Source of the DNA: an uncultured Sphingomonas sp.
Lineage (GTDB): Bacteria > Pseudomonadota > Alphaproteobacteria > Sphingomonadales > Sphingomonadaceae
Length of the DNA: 64,000 nucleotides
Reading direction: 5' to 3'
NCBI RefSeq assembly: GCF_902806265.1
Contig: NZ_CADCVZ010000046.1
Span: 21,745-85,744 of the forward strand
Shown: positions 55,571 to 63,479 of the stretch, piece by piece
Position numbering within the stretch: the first letter of the stretch is position 1
How the letters are laid out: each line of letters begins with the position of its first letter
Program-made: the position numbers and the translations under genes
The notes under the pieces: generated by a model
Database searches by the model: none
What the model saw: only the letters and a program-made list of their open reading frames with translations
Told to the model about the DNA's origin: nothing

Positions 55571-56779
55571 ATGGGGGAGTTGAGCACCACCGAACGCGAC
55601 GCAGTCGACCGCGCGACTGCCGAACCGATGCTGACGCAGGTGCAGGCGTGGGCCGCGGTGAACAGTGGCTCGACGAACCTCCCCGGCCTGGATCGGGTTG
55701 CGAACCTGCTCGGCGATGCGCTCTCGGCGTTGCCTGGCGAGCTTCGGCTGCGCGACCCAGAGCCGGTGTCCACAGTGGAAGCTGACGGGCGGGTGCGGGA
55801 GGTGGCGCACGGGCGCAACCTCCATCTGGCGGTACGGCCGAACGCCCCGGTGCAGCTGCTGCTGACAGGGCACATGGACACGGTCTACCGGGTCGACCAC
55901 CCGTTCCAGGCGCTGAGCTGGCACGACGAGCGGACGCTCCGCGGGCCTGGCGTGGCCGATATGAAGGGCGGGCTGGCGGTGATGCTCGCGGCGCTGAAGG
56001 CGGTGGAAGCGAGCCCGCTCGCCTCGCACCTGGGCTACGAGGTGCTGATCAACTCGGACGAGGAGGTCGGCTCACCGGGCTCGGCGGCGTTGCTGACGGA
56101 GGCCGCGCGGGGCAAGCGGGCGGCGCTGACCTATGAGCCCGCGGCGCTGCCGGACGGAACGCTGGCGGGCGCGCGGCCGGGCAGCGGCAACTTCAGCGTC
56201 ATAGTGATCGGGCGCTCGGCGCATGCTGGGCGCAACCCGGAGGACGGGCGCAACGCGGTGGTCGCCGCCGCCGACTTGGCGCTGCAATTGGATGCGGCCA
56301 AGCGCGAAGGCCTCAGCGTCAACGTTGCGCGGGTGGACGGCGGCGGGCCGAACAATGTCGTTCCGGACGGCGCGGTGCTGCGGGTCAACCTGCGGCCTCG
56401 CACGGCGGAGCTGCAGGCTGAGGCGCAAGCGGCCATCGATCGCGCGGTCGCGGAGGTGGCGGCAGCGCACGACGTCGGCATTCACGTGCACGGCGGCTTC
56501 GGTCGGCCGCCCAAGCCGCTCGACACGGAGGCTGAACGGCTGTTTGAGCTGGTGCGGCGGGCCGGCGCCGACCTCGGCCAGCCGATCCGCTGGCAGCCTT
56601 CGGGCGGAGTGTGCGACGGCAACAACATAGCCGCTTGCGGGGTGCCGGTGGTCGACACCATGGGCGTGCGCGGGGGAAAAATTCACAGCCCTGAGGAATA
56701 TCTGATCGTTGACTCGCTCGCCGAGCGGGCAGCCCTGTCGGCGGTGACGATCCTCCGTCTTGCCGGGGAGGGCGTGTGA
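55571..56779 (+). CDS. M20 family metallopeptidase/deacylase in the ast cluster
   Basis: A 402-residue amidohydrolase of the M20 (carboxypeptidase G2/ArgE/DapE) type. Metal ligands are in LLTGHMDTVY, GPGVADMKGG (Asp) and NSDEEVGSPGS (Glu-Glu), with the dimerisation segment IGRSAHAGRNPEDGRNA. Genes with this fold hydrolyse N-acyl amino acids. Its direct GTGA overlap with astA suggests a role in arginine succinyl metabolism, perhaps releasing succinate, but this is inferred. The start ATG is 15-20 bases after a weak Shine-Dalgarno. Confidence 0.83.
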   Translation: MGELSTTERDAVDRATAEPMLTQVQAWAAVNSGSTNLPGLDRVANLLGDALSALPGELRLRDPEPVSTVEADGRVREVAHGRNLHLAVRPNAPVQLLLTGHMDTVYRVDHPFQALSWHDERTLRGPGVADMKGGLAVMLAALKAVEASPLASHLGYEVLINSDEEVGSPGSAALLTEAARGKRAALTYEPAALPDGTLAGARPGSGNFSVIVIGRSAHAGRNPEDGRNAVVAAADLALQLDAAKREGLSVNVARVDGGGPNNVVPDGAVLRVNLRPRTAELQAEAQAAIDRAVAEVAAAHDVGIHVHGGFGRPPKPLDTEAERLFELVRRAGADLGQPIRWQPSGGVCDGNNIAACGVPVVDTMGVRGGKIHSPEEYLIVDSLAERAALSAVTILRLAGEGV

Positions 56780-57789
56780 GCTTCCGCGTCCGCGCCGCCA
56801 GCCCGGAGGATTTTGACGCCATCTACGAGATGGCCAAGCTGACTGGCGGCGGCTTCACCAACCTGCCGGCCGACAAGGGCACGCTGGTCGAGAAGCTCGC
56901 CAAGTCCGAGGACGCCTTCGCCAAGACCGAGGAGGCGCAGGGCAACGACTGCTACCTGTTCGTGCTGGAGGACCCGGCCGAGCGGCTGATCCGCGGCACC
57001 TGCCAGGTGTTCGGCATGGTGGGCGTCACTCAGGCGTTCTACTCCTACCATATCAGCACGCTGACCCAGTGGTCGCCCGAGCTCGGCAAGACCTTCCGCA
57101 ACCAGTTGCTGACCCTCACCACCGACCTTGAAGGATCGAGCGAGGTGGGCGGGCTGTTCCTCCACCCGCTGATGCGCGCGGGCGGGCTAGGCTTGCTGCT
57201 GGCGCGTAGCCGTTACCTCTTCATTCGCCGGCACCGGGAGCGCTTCGGCGACCGGGTGCTGGCCGAACTCCGCGGGGTGATTGACGAGGCGGGCAACTCT
57301 CCTTTCTGGGATGCTTTAGCTGGCCGGTTCTTCGACATGAGCTTCCCCGAGGCCGACCAGTTCAACGCCATGCATGGTACGCAGTTCATCGCCGACCTGA
57401 TGCCCAAGACCCCCATCTACCTGTCCTTGCTGAGCGACGCGGCGAGGGCGGTGATCGGCCAGCCGCACCCGACCGGCCGTGCGGCTCTGCGCATGTTGGA
57501 AGCGGAAGGGTTCGGCTACGACCGCTATGTCGATATTTTCGACGGCGGCCCGACGGTCAGCGCCAGGACGGACCAGATCCGCACCGTGCGCGAGAGCAGT
57601 GAGGAGATCGTGACCGAAATCGACGAAGGCGGACCGATGAAGATGTTGCTCGCCGCCGGCCGGCTGAAGAACTTCCGCGCTTGTCTAGGGTCGGCGCGGA
57701 GGACCGCGGAGGGCATCGCCTTGGCAGGTGAGACCGCCGAGCTGCTTGGAGCCGGTGTGGGCGATACGATCCTGGCGACACCCCGCTGA
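56776..57789 (+). CDS. astA: Arginine N-succinyltransferase
   Basis: A 337-residue enzyme that transfers succinyl from succinyl-CoA to arginine, step one of the AST pathway. Recognised from FRVRAASPEDFDAIYEMAKL at the start, GGGFTNLPAD, FHISTL-like YSYHISTLTQWSPELGK, and FLHPLMRAGGLGLLLARSRY. The start is GTG 56776, overlapping the M20 stop by 4 bases, and the stop overlaps astB by TGATG. Confidence 0.94.
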   Translation: MSFRVRAASPEDFDAIYEMAKLTGGGFTNLPADKGTLVEKLAKSEDAFAKTEEAQGNDCYLFVLEDPAERLIRGTCQVFGMVGVTQAFYSYHISTLTQWSPELGKTFRNQLLTLTTDLEGSSEVGGLFLHPLMRAGGLGLLLARSRYLFIRRHRERFGDRVLAELRGVIDEAGNSPFWDALAGRFFDMSFPEADQFNAMHGTQFIADLMPKTPIYLSLLSDAARAVIGQPHPTGRAALRMLEAEGFGYDRYVDIFDGGPTVSARTDQIRTVRESSEEIVTEIDEGGPMKMLLAAGRLKNFRACLGSARRTAEGIALAGETAELLGAGVGDTILATPR

Positions 57790-59048
57790 TGCCGGTGACC
57801 GAAGTCAACTTCGACGGGATCGTTGGACCGAGCCACAATTACGCGGGGCTCAGCTTCGGCAACCTGGCGGCGATGCGCAACGCCGGGCTGGTGAGCTATC
57901 CTCGCACCGCCGCGCTGCAGGGGCTGGAGAAGATGCGGGCCAACCTGCGGCTGGGGCTCGCCCAGGGGCTGTTCGTGCCGCCGCCGCGCCCCAATCGCGC
58001 GTGGCTCCAAGCGCTCGGTACGGCCCCGCAAGCAGCCGACCCGTCGCTGCGCGCCAACGCCATGTCGGCCTCGTCGATGTGGGCCGCCAACGCGGCGACC
58101 GTGTCCCCTGCCCCCGACACGGCGGACGGGCGAGCGCATCTGACCGTCGCCAACCTCCGGACCATGCCACACCGCAGCCACGAGTGGCCCGCGACGCTGG
58201 CGCAGCTCAAGCTGGCGTTCCGGGACGAGCGGCACTTCGCGGTGCACGGTCCCGTGCCGCCCGCCTTCGGTGACGAGGGCGCGGCCAACCACATGCGTTT
58301 CGCAGAACGGCACGACGCGCCGGGGGTGGAGGTCTTCGTCTTCGGAGTCGGCGGCGGAGCTTACCCGGCGCGCCAGCACCGCGAAGCGTTCGAGGCGGTC
58401 GCCAGGCTCCATCGACTCGACAAAGAGCGGACGTTGTTCGTGCAGCAGTCGGAGGAAGCGATCGCCGCTGGCGCCTTCCACAACGACGTGGTTGCGGTGG
58501 CGAATGAGCGGGTGCTGTTCGCGCATGAACGGGCGTTCGAGGACCGCGACGGCTTCCTCGACCGGCTCGGCACGGCATTCCCGGCGCTGGAGTATGTGGA
58601 GGTGCCCGCAGACGAGGTCAGCCTGGAGGACGCGATCCGCTCCTACCTGTTCAATGCCCAGCTGGTGACCCCGCCCGACGGCGCGACCACGCTGATCGTC
58701 CCGGAGGAGGCGCGGGAAACGCCAGCGGTGTGGAACTGGCTGCAGCGGCACCTTTCCGGCAACGGTGCGATCCGGCGCGTGGCGGTGGTGGACGTCCGCC
58801 AGTCGATGGCTAACGGCGGCGGTCCTGCGTGCCTGCGCCTGCGGGTAGTGGCCGATCCCGAAACGGTGGACCCGCGCTTCCTGGTCGATGAAGCGAAGCT
58901 CGACCGGCTGGCCGGCCTCATTGGTTGCGCGTGGCCGGAGAGCATCGATCCAGCGGAGCTGGAGGAGCCGGCGCTCATCACCGCAATCGAGCGGGCTCGC
59001 ATGACCCTGCTGGACGCGCTGGACCTGCGCGAGCTCGCCGCCATCTGA
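57789..59048 (+). CDS. astB: N-succinylarginine dihydrolase
   Basis: A 419-residue enzyme of the amidinotransferase fold that hydrolyses succinylarginine to succinylornithine, CO2 and ammonia. The start VNFDGIVGPSHNYAGLSFGN, the NAMSASSMWAANAATVSP stretch, TVANLRTMPHRSHE and NGGGPACLRLRV (Cys) are distinctive of AstB. It completes an M20-astA-astB operon. astC, astD and astE are not in the window. Confidence 0.95.
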   Translation: MPVTEVNFDGIVGPSHNYAGLSFGNLAAMRNAGLVSYPRTAALQGLEKMRANLRLGLAQGLFVPPPRPNRAWLQALGTAPQAADPSLRANAMSASSMWAANAATVSPAPDTADGRAHLTVANLRTMPHRSHEWPATLAQLKLAFRDERHFAVHGPVPPAFGDEGAANHMRFAERHDAPGVEVFVFGVGGGAYPARQHREAFEAVARLHRLDKERTLFVQQSEEAIAAGAFHNDVVAVANERVLFAHERAFEDRDGFLDRLGTAFPALEYVEVPADEVSLEDAIRSYLFNAQLVTPPDGATTLIVPEEARETPAVWNWLQRHLSGNGAIRRVAVVDVRQSMANGGGPACLRLRVVADPETVDPRFLVDEAKLDRLAGLIGCAWPESIDPAELEEPALITAIERARMTLLDALDLRELAAI

Positions 59049-59142
59049 GCCCCACGGAGTGTCGGAAAGGCTGACAGTTTAACAGTCATGGTTAAGGCGA
59101 AAACCGCGGAACTCCGCCGCTGGCATAGCCGTTGCTTAATAA

Positions 59143-59481
59143 ATGACGATGCTGAAGCGCCTGGGCCGACTGTTCACGATCAAAACCCGCTGGGAAGCCT
59201 GGGCGGTGATCTGGGCGATCACGCTGGGCGCGGTCGAGCGCGGCAAGGCTTACCTCGAGACCTACCCCGGCGCGACGGGCTGGCTGTTCTTTCTGGCTTG
59301 CGTTGCCGTAGTGTTCCTGGCGGGCGGCAAGCTGCTGGACTCGGTGCGCCCGATCGAGCAGCCGAAGCCGGTACCCGTGGCGGTCAGGCGGACCAGGCGG
59401 CACGCACCTGTCGACCATCGCTCACGCCGGTTCGGGCGATCGGCCAGCACGACCCCTCGCCCGTCAACGCACCGGCACTGA
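59143..59481 (+). CDS. Small membrane protein, 112 residues
   Basis: A 112-residue protein with two hydrophobic segments (about 18-32, WEAWAVIWAITLGAVERG, and 46-64, TGWLFFLACVAVVFLAGG), then a basic, Arg/His/Pro-rich tail (residues 75-112). No family is recognised. The first Met is used; a second ATG two codons later is an alternative. It is alone, about 95 bases downstream of astB, and faces a zinc-ribbon gene on the other strand. Confidence 0.6.
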   Translation: MTMLKRLGRLFTIKTRWEAWAVIWAITLGAVERGKAYLETYPGATGWLFFLACVAVVFLAGGKLLDSVRPIEQPKPVPVAVRRTRRHAPVDHRSRRFGRSASTTPRPSTHRH

Positions 59482-59559
59482 CCACCGCACTCAGCGGCGG
59501 AACAGTGAGGCGACGATCGATATTGGGCGGTCGATATGGGCGCCGCCCGACATCAGGGA

Positions 59560-59805
59560 TCAGGCAGCGAGATCCGTGAGTGTGGAGCCGCGGCTCTGGA
59601 ATACCGGTGTAGCGCCGCGCACCGCGGAGTCGCTGAGCGGAAGAGCCGTCGCGCAGAACCCGCACTCGGCCAACAATCGCCCAATCAGCCAGTGGCTCCG
59701 CCCACAACCGGGGCAGTGATTGACGGCGTTGGGGCGGTAAACGGCGTGATAGCCCCGGGTTGCCGGATTGAAGGCTTCGCGCCGCGGATTGAACATGCTT
59801 CCCAT
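59560..59805 (-). CDS. Small zinc-ribbon-like protein, 81 residues
   Basis: An 81-residue protein with NHCPGCGRSHWLIGRLLAEC followed by GFCATALPL, giving two CxxC-like pairs that could bind one zinc. The N-terminal part reads FNPRREAFNPATRGYHAVYRP. The rest is polar. ATG 59805 follows AAAAGG with 8-base spacing. The Cys pattern is typical of small zinc ribbons; no domain name can be given. It converges on the 112-residue membrane protein gene. Confidence 0.65.
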   Translation of the reverse strand: MGSMFNPRREAFNPATRGYHAVYRPNAVNHCPGCGRSHWLIGRLLAECGFCATALPLSDSAVRGATPVFQSRGSTLTDLAA

Positions 59806-60024
59806 GAGGATGACCTTTTGTCTCAGTTACCGTTCAACGGGCGGTGAGTCGTTCGGTTTCATCGTTGAGCTGAATGGCCGCGCCTGTCACCCCGGAGCCA
59901 CAGCCCTGTTCCGCAACGGGACGGCGCGCGGGAGACTCGGTTCGGCTGTGGATATTTACCAATCGGTAGGAAGTGCCCGGCACATTGTGTAGGTAATCAG
60001 TGGGGACTAGCGGAGGGCCGGGTA

Positions 60025-60183
60025 GTGGAATCGGACCAGCGTTTTTACTTCCGCCGGGCAGCGGAAGAGCGGATGGCAGCGCAACGGGCAATGACCGAAG
60101 CTGCACGACAATGGCATGCGCAACTGGCGCAGCAATTCGCCGATCGGGCAAGCCAGAGCCAGCAGGTCGTCGTCGCCGCCTGA
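60025..60183 (+). CDS. Small soluble protein, 52 residues
   Basis: A GTG-started frame with a strong GGAGGG seven bases upstream encodes 52 residues: ESDQRFYFRRAAEERMAAQR, then a helix-rich ARQWHAQLAQQFADRASQSQ and a short VVVAA end. The pattern of Arg/Glu/Ala helices (FRRAAEER, RAMTEAARQWHAQLA) looks like a small coiled coil found beside other sphingomonad genes. Function unknown. The gap before it (59806-60024) shows no other feature I can support. Confidence 0.6.
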   Translation: MESDQRFYFRRAAEERMAAQRAMTEAARQWHAQLAQQFADRASQSQQVVVAA

Positions 60184-60313
60184 CCTGAGCCGGCGCGCTT
60201 GAAGGATCGGTCCGGCCGGTCAGCCTCGTTCCGTTGCCCTTCGCCACCGAGTGGCACCGCATGCCAGCATCCTCGTTTCGCGCACGAAAGCAATCTCGTG
60301 CGAGGGTCGACCG

Positions 60314-60745
60314 ATGCGCAAATATGCTTACGCCTGGATGACGCTGGGCTTCTTCCTTGTTAGCCTCCTGCTTCACTGGTTCTTCGGCTGGCGCGCCTTC
60401 GTGGGTGACGCCGAGCAGCACGGTCAGGCTCCGCAGATCGCCGAGTTCGTCGATCAAATGCTGCGCGAGACGTTCGAGAACTGGCAGTCCGAGTTCCTGC
60501 AACTGCTATGGCAGGTCGTGGGCCTCGCCTACTTTCTTTACGTCGGGTCGCCTTCGTCCAAGGAGAACGATGACCGGATGGAGGCGAAGGTCGATGCGCT
60601 GATGCGGATGATCGGCGGGGACAAGGCCAATGGGCTGATCCGCGACCTCGACCGCCATTATCTGCGCGAGCACGGGCATGCCCGGCCGCACGGCCATGAC
60701 GAGGAGCTGGTCATGCGCGCCGGCCTGGAGATCGGGCGAGCCTGA
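60314..60745 (+). CDS. DUF6766 family membrane protein
   Basis: A 143-residue protein: an N-terminal helix (YAYAWMTLGFFLVSLLLHWFF), a loop, a second helix with ENWQSEFLQLLWQVVGLAYF, then a charged tail with GSPSSKENDDRMEAKVDALM. The EFLQLLWQVVGL and YVGSPSSKE segments match DUF6766. Members are unassigned. The start at 60314 is preceded by a modest GAGGGT. It converges on the transporter gene 14 bases away. Confidence 0.8.
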   Translation: MRKYAYAWMTLGFFLVSLLLHWFFGWRAFVGDAEQHGQAPQIAEFVDQMLRETFENWQSEFLQLLWQVVGLAYFLYVGSPSSKENDDRMEAKVDALMRMIGGDKANGLIRDLDRHYLREHGHARPHGHDEELVMRAGLEIGRA

Positions 60746-60759
60746 GCCTCGCCGTGCAG

Positions 60760-62127
60760 TCAGGCTGCTGCCGTCTCCGAGGGGCGGCTTGGCTCAGTGT
60801 CGGCCTCACGGCGCGCCCAGTCCTTGTTGATCGCCAGCGCCGCAAGCGTGCAGATCACGCCGGACAGAAGGTACAGGCCGACCGACCATAGCCCGACACG
60901 GCTGGCCAGGAACAAGGCCACTAATGGAGCGAAGCCGGCGCCGATGAACCAGGCAGAGTTGGAGACGATCGCGGCGCCCGTGTAGCGGTGGACCGACGGG
61001 AAGTTGCTGTTCACCACGCCGGTCGACTGGCCGAAGGACAGGCCGAGCAGGATAAAGCCGGCGAACATGTAGACGACCTCGCCGACCGGACCGGCACCGA
61101 GCAGCTGGGGCGCGAAGCCGCTGTAGGCGCCGATCAGGACGGCCGACACGCCGAGTACCGCGCGACGGCCGACCCGGTCGGCGATGAGGCCCGAGGCAAG
61201 GATCGCGAGGACGCAGATCACCGCGCCGATGGCCTCGATCACCAGGAAGCGGACGGGCTCCTGGCCTTCGAACAGGTTGACGTAAGACAGTGGAAACACG
61301 GTCACGAGGTGGAACAAGGCGAAGCTCGCCAGCGGGGCGAAGGCGCCGAGCAGGATCGTGCGCCACTCCGCACGCAGGGTGCGGAACGGCGGCGAGGGTT
61401 GCAGCTCGCGGCTCTCGAACAGCCGCGTGAACTCGGGCGTGGCGACCAGCCGCAGCCGCGCGAACAGTGCTACCACGTTGATCGCCAGCGCGACGAAGAA
61501 GGGGTAGCGCCAAGCCCAGCGGATGAAGTCGTCCGGCGTCAGCAGGGCAAGGAAATAGGCGAACAGCGCGCTTGCCACCAGCAGGCCGAGCGGGGCGCCG
61601 AGCTGGGGGATCATCGAATACCAGCCGCGCTTATCCTCCGGCGCGTTCAGCTGCAGCAGCGAGGGCAGCCCGTCCCATGAGCCGCCGAGCGCCACGCCCT
61701 GCAGCAGCCGGAAGAAGCCCAGCAGCCAGATGCTGATCGCCCCCACCTGCTCGTATCCGGGCAGCAGCGCGATCACCATGGTCGAGCCGCCGAGCAGGAA
61801 GATGGCGATGGTGAGCTTCACCCCGCGGCCATGATTATGGTCGATCCAGGTGAACAGCAGCGTGCCTATCGGCCGGCCGATGAACGCCAGCGAGAATAGC
61901 GCAAAGGAATAAAGCGTACCCGTCAGCGGATCGGCGAACGGAAACACCAGCTGAGGAAACACCAGCACGGAGGCGATGGCGTAGACGAAGAAGTCGAAGA
62001 ACTCGCCGGTGCGACCGATAATGACGCCGATGGCGATGTCGGCCGGGCGGATCTCGCCGTGGCGCGCGTTGACCAGCCGGGCGTCGCGTTCAAGCGGCGT
62101 CGAGTCGGACGCGGAATGGGCAGTCAT
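60760..62127 (-). CDS. MFS transporter, metabolite:H+ symporter (MHS) type
   Basis: A 455-residue permease with about twelve membrane helices. It opens with a basic leader, then GEFFDFFVYAIASVLVFPQL, and has a loop with DHNHGRGVKLT after helix 3, FRLLQGVALGGSWDGLPSL and RRAVLGVSAVLIGAY, as in the MHS group (KgtP/ProP-like). Substrates are usually organic acids. ATG 62127 (MTAHSASDS) is used. It is divergent from cyoA with a palindrome in the gap. Confidence 0.85.
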   Translation of the reverse strand: MTAHSASDSTPLERDARLVNARHGEIRPADIAIGVIIGRTGEFFDFFVYAIASVLVFPQLVFPFADPLTGTLYSFALFSLAFIGRPIGTLLFTWIDHNHGRGVKLTIAIFLLGGSTMVIALLPGYEQVGAISIWLLGFFRLLQGVALGGSWDGLPSLLQLNAPEDKRGWYSMIPQLGAPLGLLVASALFAYFLALLTPDDFIRWAWRYPFFVALAINVVALFARLRLVATPEFTRLFESRELQPSPPFRTLRAEWRTILLGAFAPLASFALFHLVTVFPLSYVNLFEGQEPVRFLVIEAIGAVICVLAILASGLIADRVGRRAVLGVSAVLIGAYSGFAPQLLGAGPVGEVVYMFAGFILLGLSFGQSTGVVNSNFPSVHRYTGAAIVSNSAWFIGAGFAPLVALFLASRVGLWSVGLYLLSGVICTLAALAINKDWARREADTEPSRPSETAAA

Positions 62128-62226
62128 CGCGGGCAAGCTCCAGCAGACTCATGTCTAGTATGTCGCGCACGAGGGCACCGCACGAGCACATCCGACAGCC
62201 TATGCCTCATCCGCTCACCTTTGCCG

Positions 62227-62245
62227 ATTGGACAAAATGTCCAAT
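62227..62245. promoter_or_regulatory. Perfect palindrome upstream of cyoA (putative operator)
   Basis: ATTGGACAAAATGTCCAAT: two exact 8-base half-sites (ATTGGACA / TGTCCAAT) around AAA. It lies about 35 bases before the cyoA start and about 100 bases from the divergent transporter start, inside the intergenic region. The pattern looks like a dimeric repressor site; a redox- or NO-sensing Rrf2-type regulator is a reasonable guess since this controls terminal oxidases in many bacteria, but I cannot assign it. Confidence 0.6.
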
Positions 62246-62279
62246 GTTGAACGCCCACCTGCGCTACTACTTGGGGCCT

Positions 62280-63461
62280 ATGCTGCAACGGATGATCCCC
62301 TCGGCACGGTGCCTCAGAGCCGTGGCGCTTGTCTCGCTGGCGGGCCTCCTGGCAGCCTGCGACCGGGCGGTCATGAACCCGGCGGGTGACGTTGCGCGGC
62401 AGCAGCGGGACATCATTCTCATTTCCACCGGTCTCATGCTGCTGATCATCGTGCCGGTCATGATCCTGACCGCCGTGTTCGCCTGGCGCTATCGCAAGGG
62501 CAAGGGCGGGACCTACGACCCCGAGTTCGACCATTCCACTTCGCTTGAGCTGGTAATCTGGTCGGCGCCGCTGCTGATCATCATCATCCTGGGCGCGCTC
62601 ACCTGGTCGAGCACCCACCTGCTGGACCCATTCCGGCCGATCAACCGCGTCGCGACCGGACAGGAAGCTCGAGCCGAGGTCGAGCGACCCCTGCGGGTGC
62701 AGGTCGTGTCCTTGGATTGGAAGTGGCTGTTCATCTACCCCGAGCAGGGCATCGCAACGGTCAACGAGCTGGTGCTTCCGGTCGACCGGCAGGTGCGATT
62801 CGACATCACCTCCACCAACATGATGAACACCTTCTACGCGCCCACCATGGCCGGGATGATCTACGCCATGCCGGGCATGCAGAGCACGCTGCACGCGGTG
62901 CTGAGCCGTCCGGTCGAGGACATCGGCTATTCGGGCAGCTATAGCGGCTCGGGCTTTGCCGACATGCGCTTCTTCCTGCGCGGCGTGCCCGCCCAGCAGT
63001 TCAACGGCTGGGTGGCGAACGTGAAAGCCTCGCCGCGGCAGCTTAACCTGCCGACCTACATGAAGCTGGTGGAGCCGAGCGAGAAGGTTGCTCCGATGCG
63101 CTTCGCCACGGCGCAGCCCGACTTGTTCCGCCGCATCGTCGAGCGCTGCGTCGAGCCGGGCAAGCCGTGCATGAGCGACGTGATGCGGCGCGACATGGGC
63201 CATGGCGGCGGTCGGCCGCACGACGTCCGGCCGGGCGCCGGCATGCCGCCGGGCCGCAACTCCGCCCCGCTGCACGGCGAGAAGCCGGAGGGCGCGATCT
63301 TCAAGTCGCCGCAGGAGAAGGGCACCAGCCCGCACTTCACCAAGCCGGCCACGCCCAACGCCGCGCCAGGCCAGACCAACCCCGGCGATCCGGCCAACCG
63401 CAACATGACCTACGACCTGCGCCCGCGCGATCCGCTCGACCCGCGCGCCGCCACCGCCTGA
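62280..63461 (+). CDS. cyoA: Cytochrome o ubiquinol oxidase subunit II
   Basis: A 393-residue lipoprotein (lipobox LAAC, in VALVSLAGLLAACDRAV) with two membrane helices (about residues 45-70 and 85-110) and a cupredoxin-like periplasmic domain. The copper ligands of cytochrome c oxidases are missing: the segment reads YSGSYSGSGFADMRF, so this is a quinol oxidase. A C-terminal Gly/Pro/His-rich extension of about 90 residues (MGHGGGRPHDVRP onward) exceeds typical CyoA. Start at ATG 62280; 62292 is the alternative, and the palindrome lies just before either. Confidence 0.88.
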   Translation: MLQRMIPSARCLRAVALVSLAGLLAACDRAVMNPAGDVARQQRDIILISTGLMLLIIVPVMILTAVFAWRYRKGKGGTYDPEFDHSTSLELVIWSAPLLIIIILGALTWSSTHLLDPFRPINRVATGQEARAEVERPLRVQVVSLDWKWLFIYPEQGIATVNELVLPVDRQVRFDITSTNMMNTFYAPTMAGMIYAMPGMQSTLHAVLSRPVEDIGYSGSYSGSGFADMRFFLRGVPAQQFNGWVANVKASPRQLNLPTYMKLVEPSEKVAPMRFATAQPDLFRRIVERCVEPGKPCMSDVMRRDMGHGGGRPHDVRPGAGMPPGRNSAPLHGEKPEGAIFKSPQEKGTSPHFTKPATPNAAPGQTNPGDPANRNMTYDLRPRDPLDPRAATA

Positions 63462-63479
63462 TCCTTCGGAGCCAGCCCC

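Noticed and set aside
59834..60502. Minus-strand ORF of 222 codons
   Set aside because: It spans two better candidates on the plus strand (52-residue and DUF6766 genes) and has no recognisable motif or ribosome-binding site.
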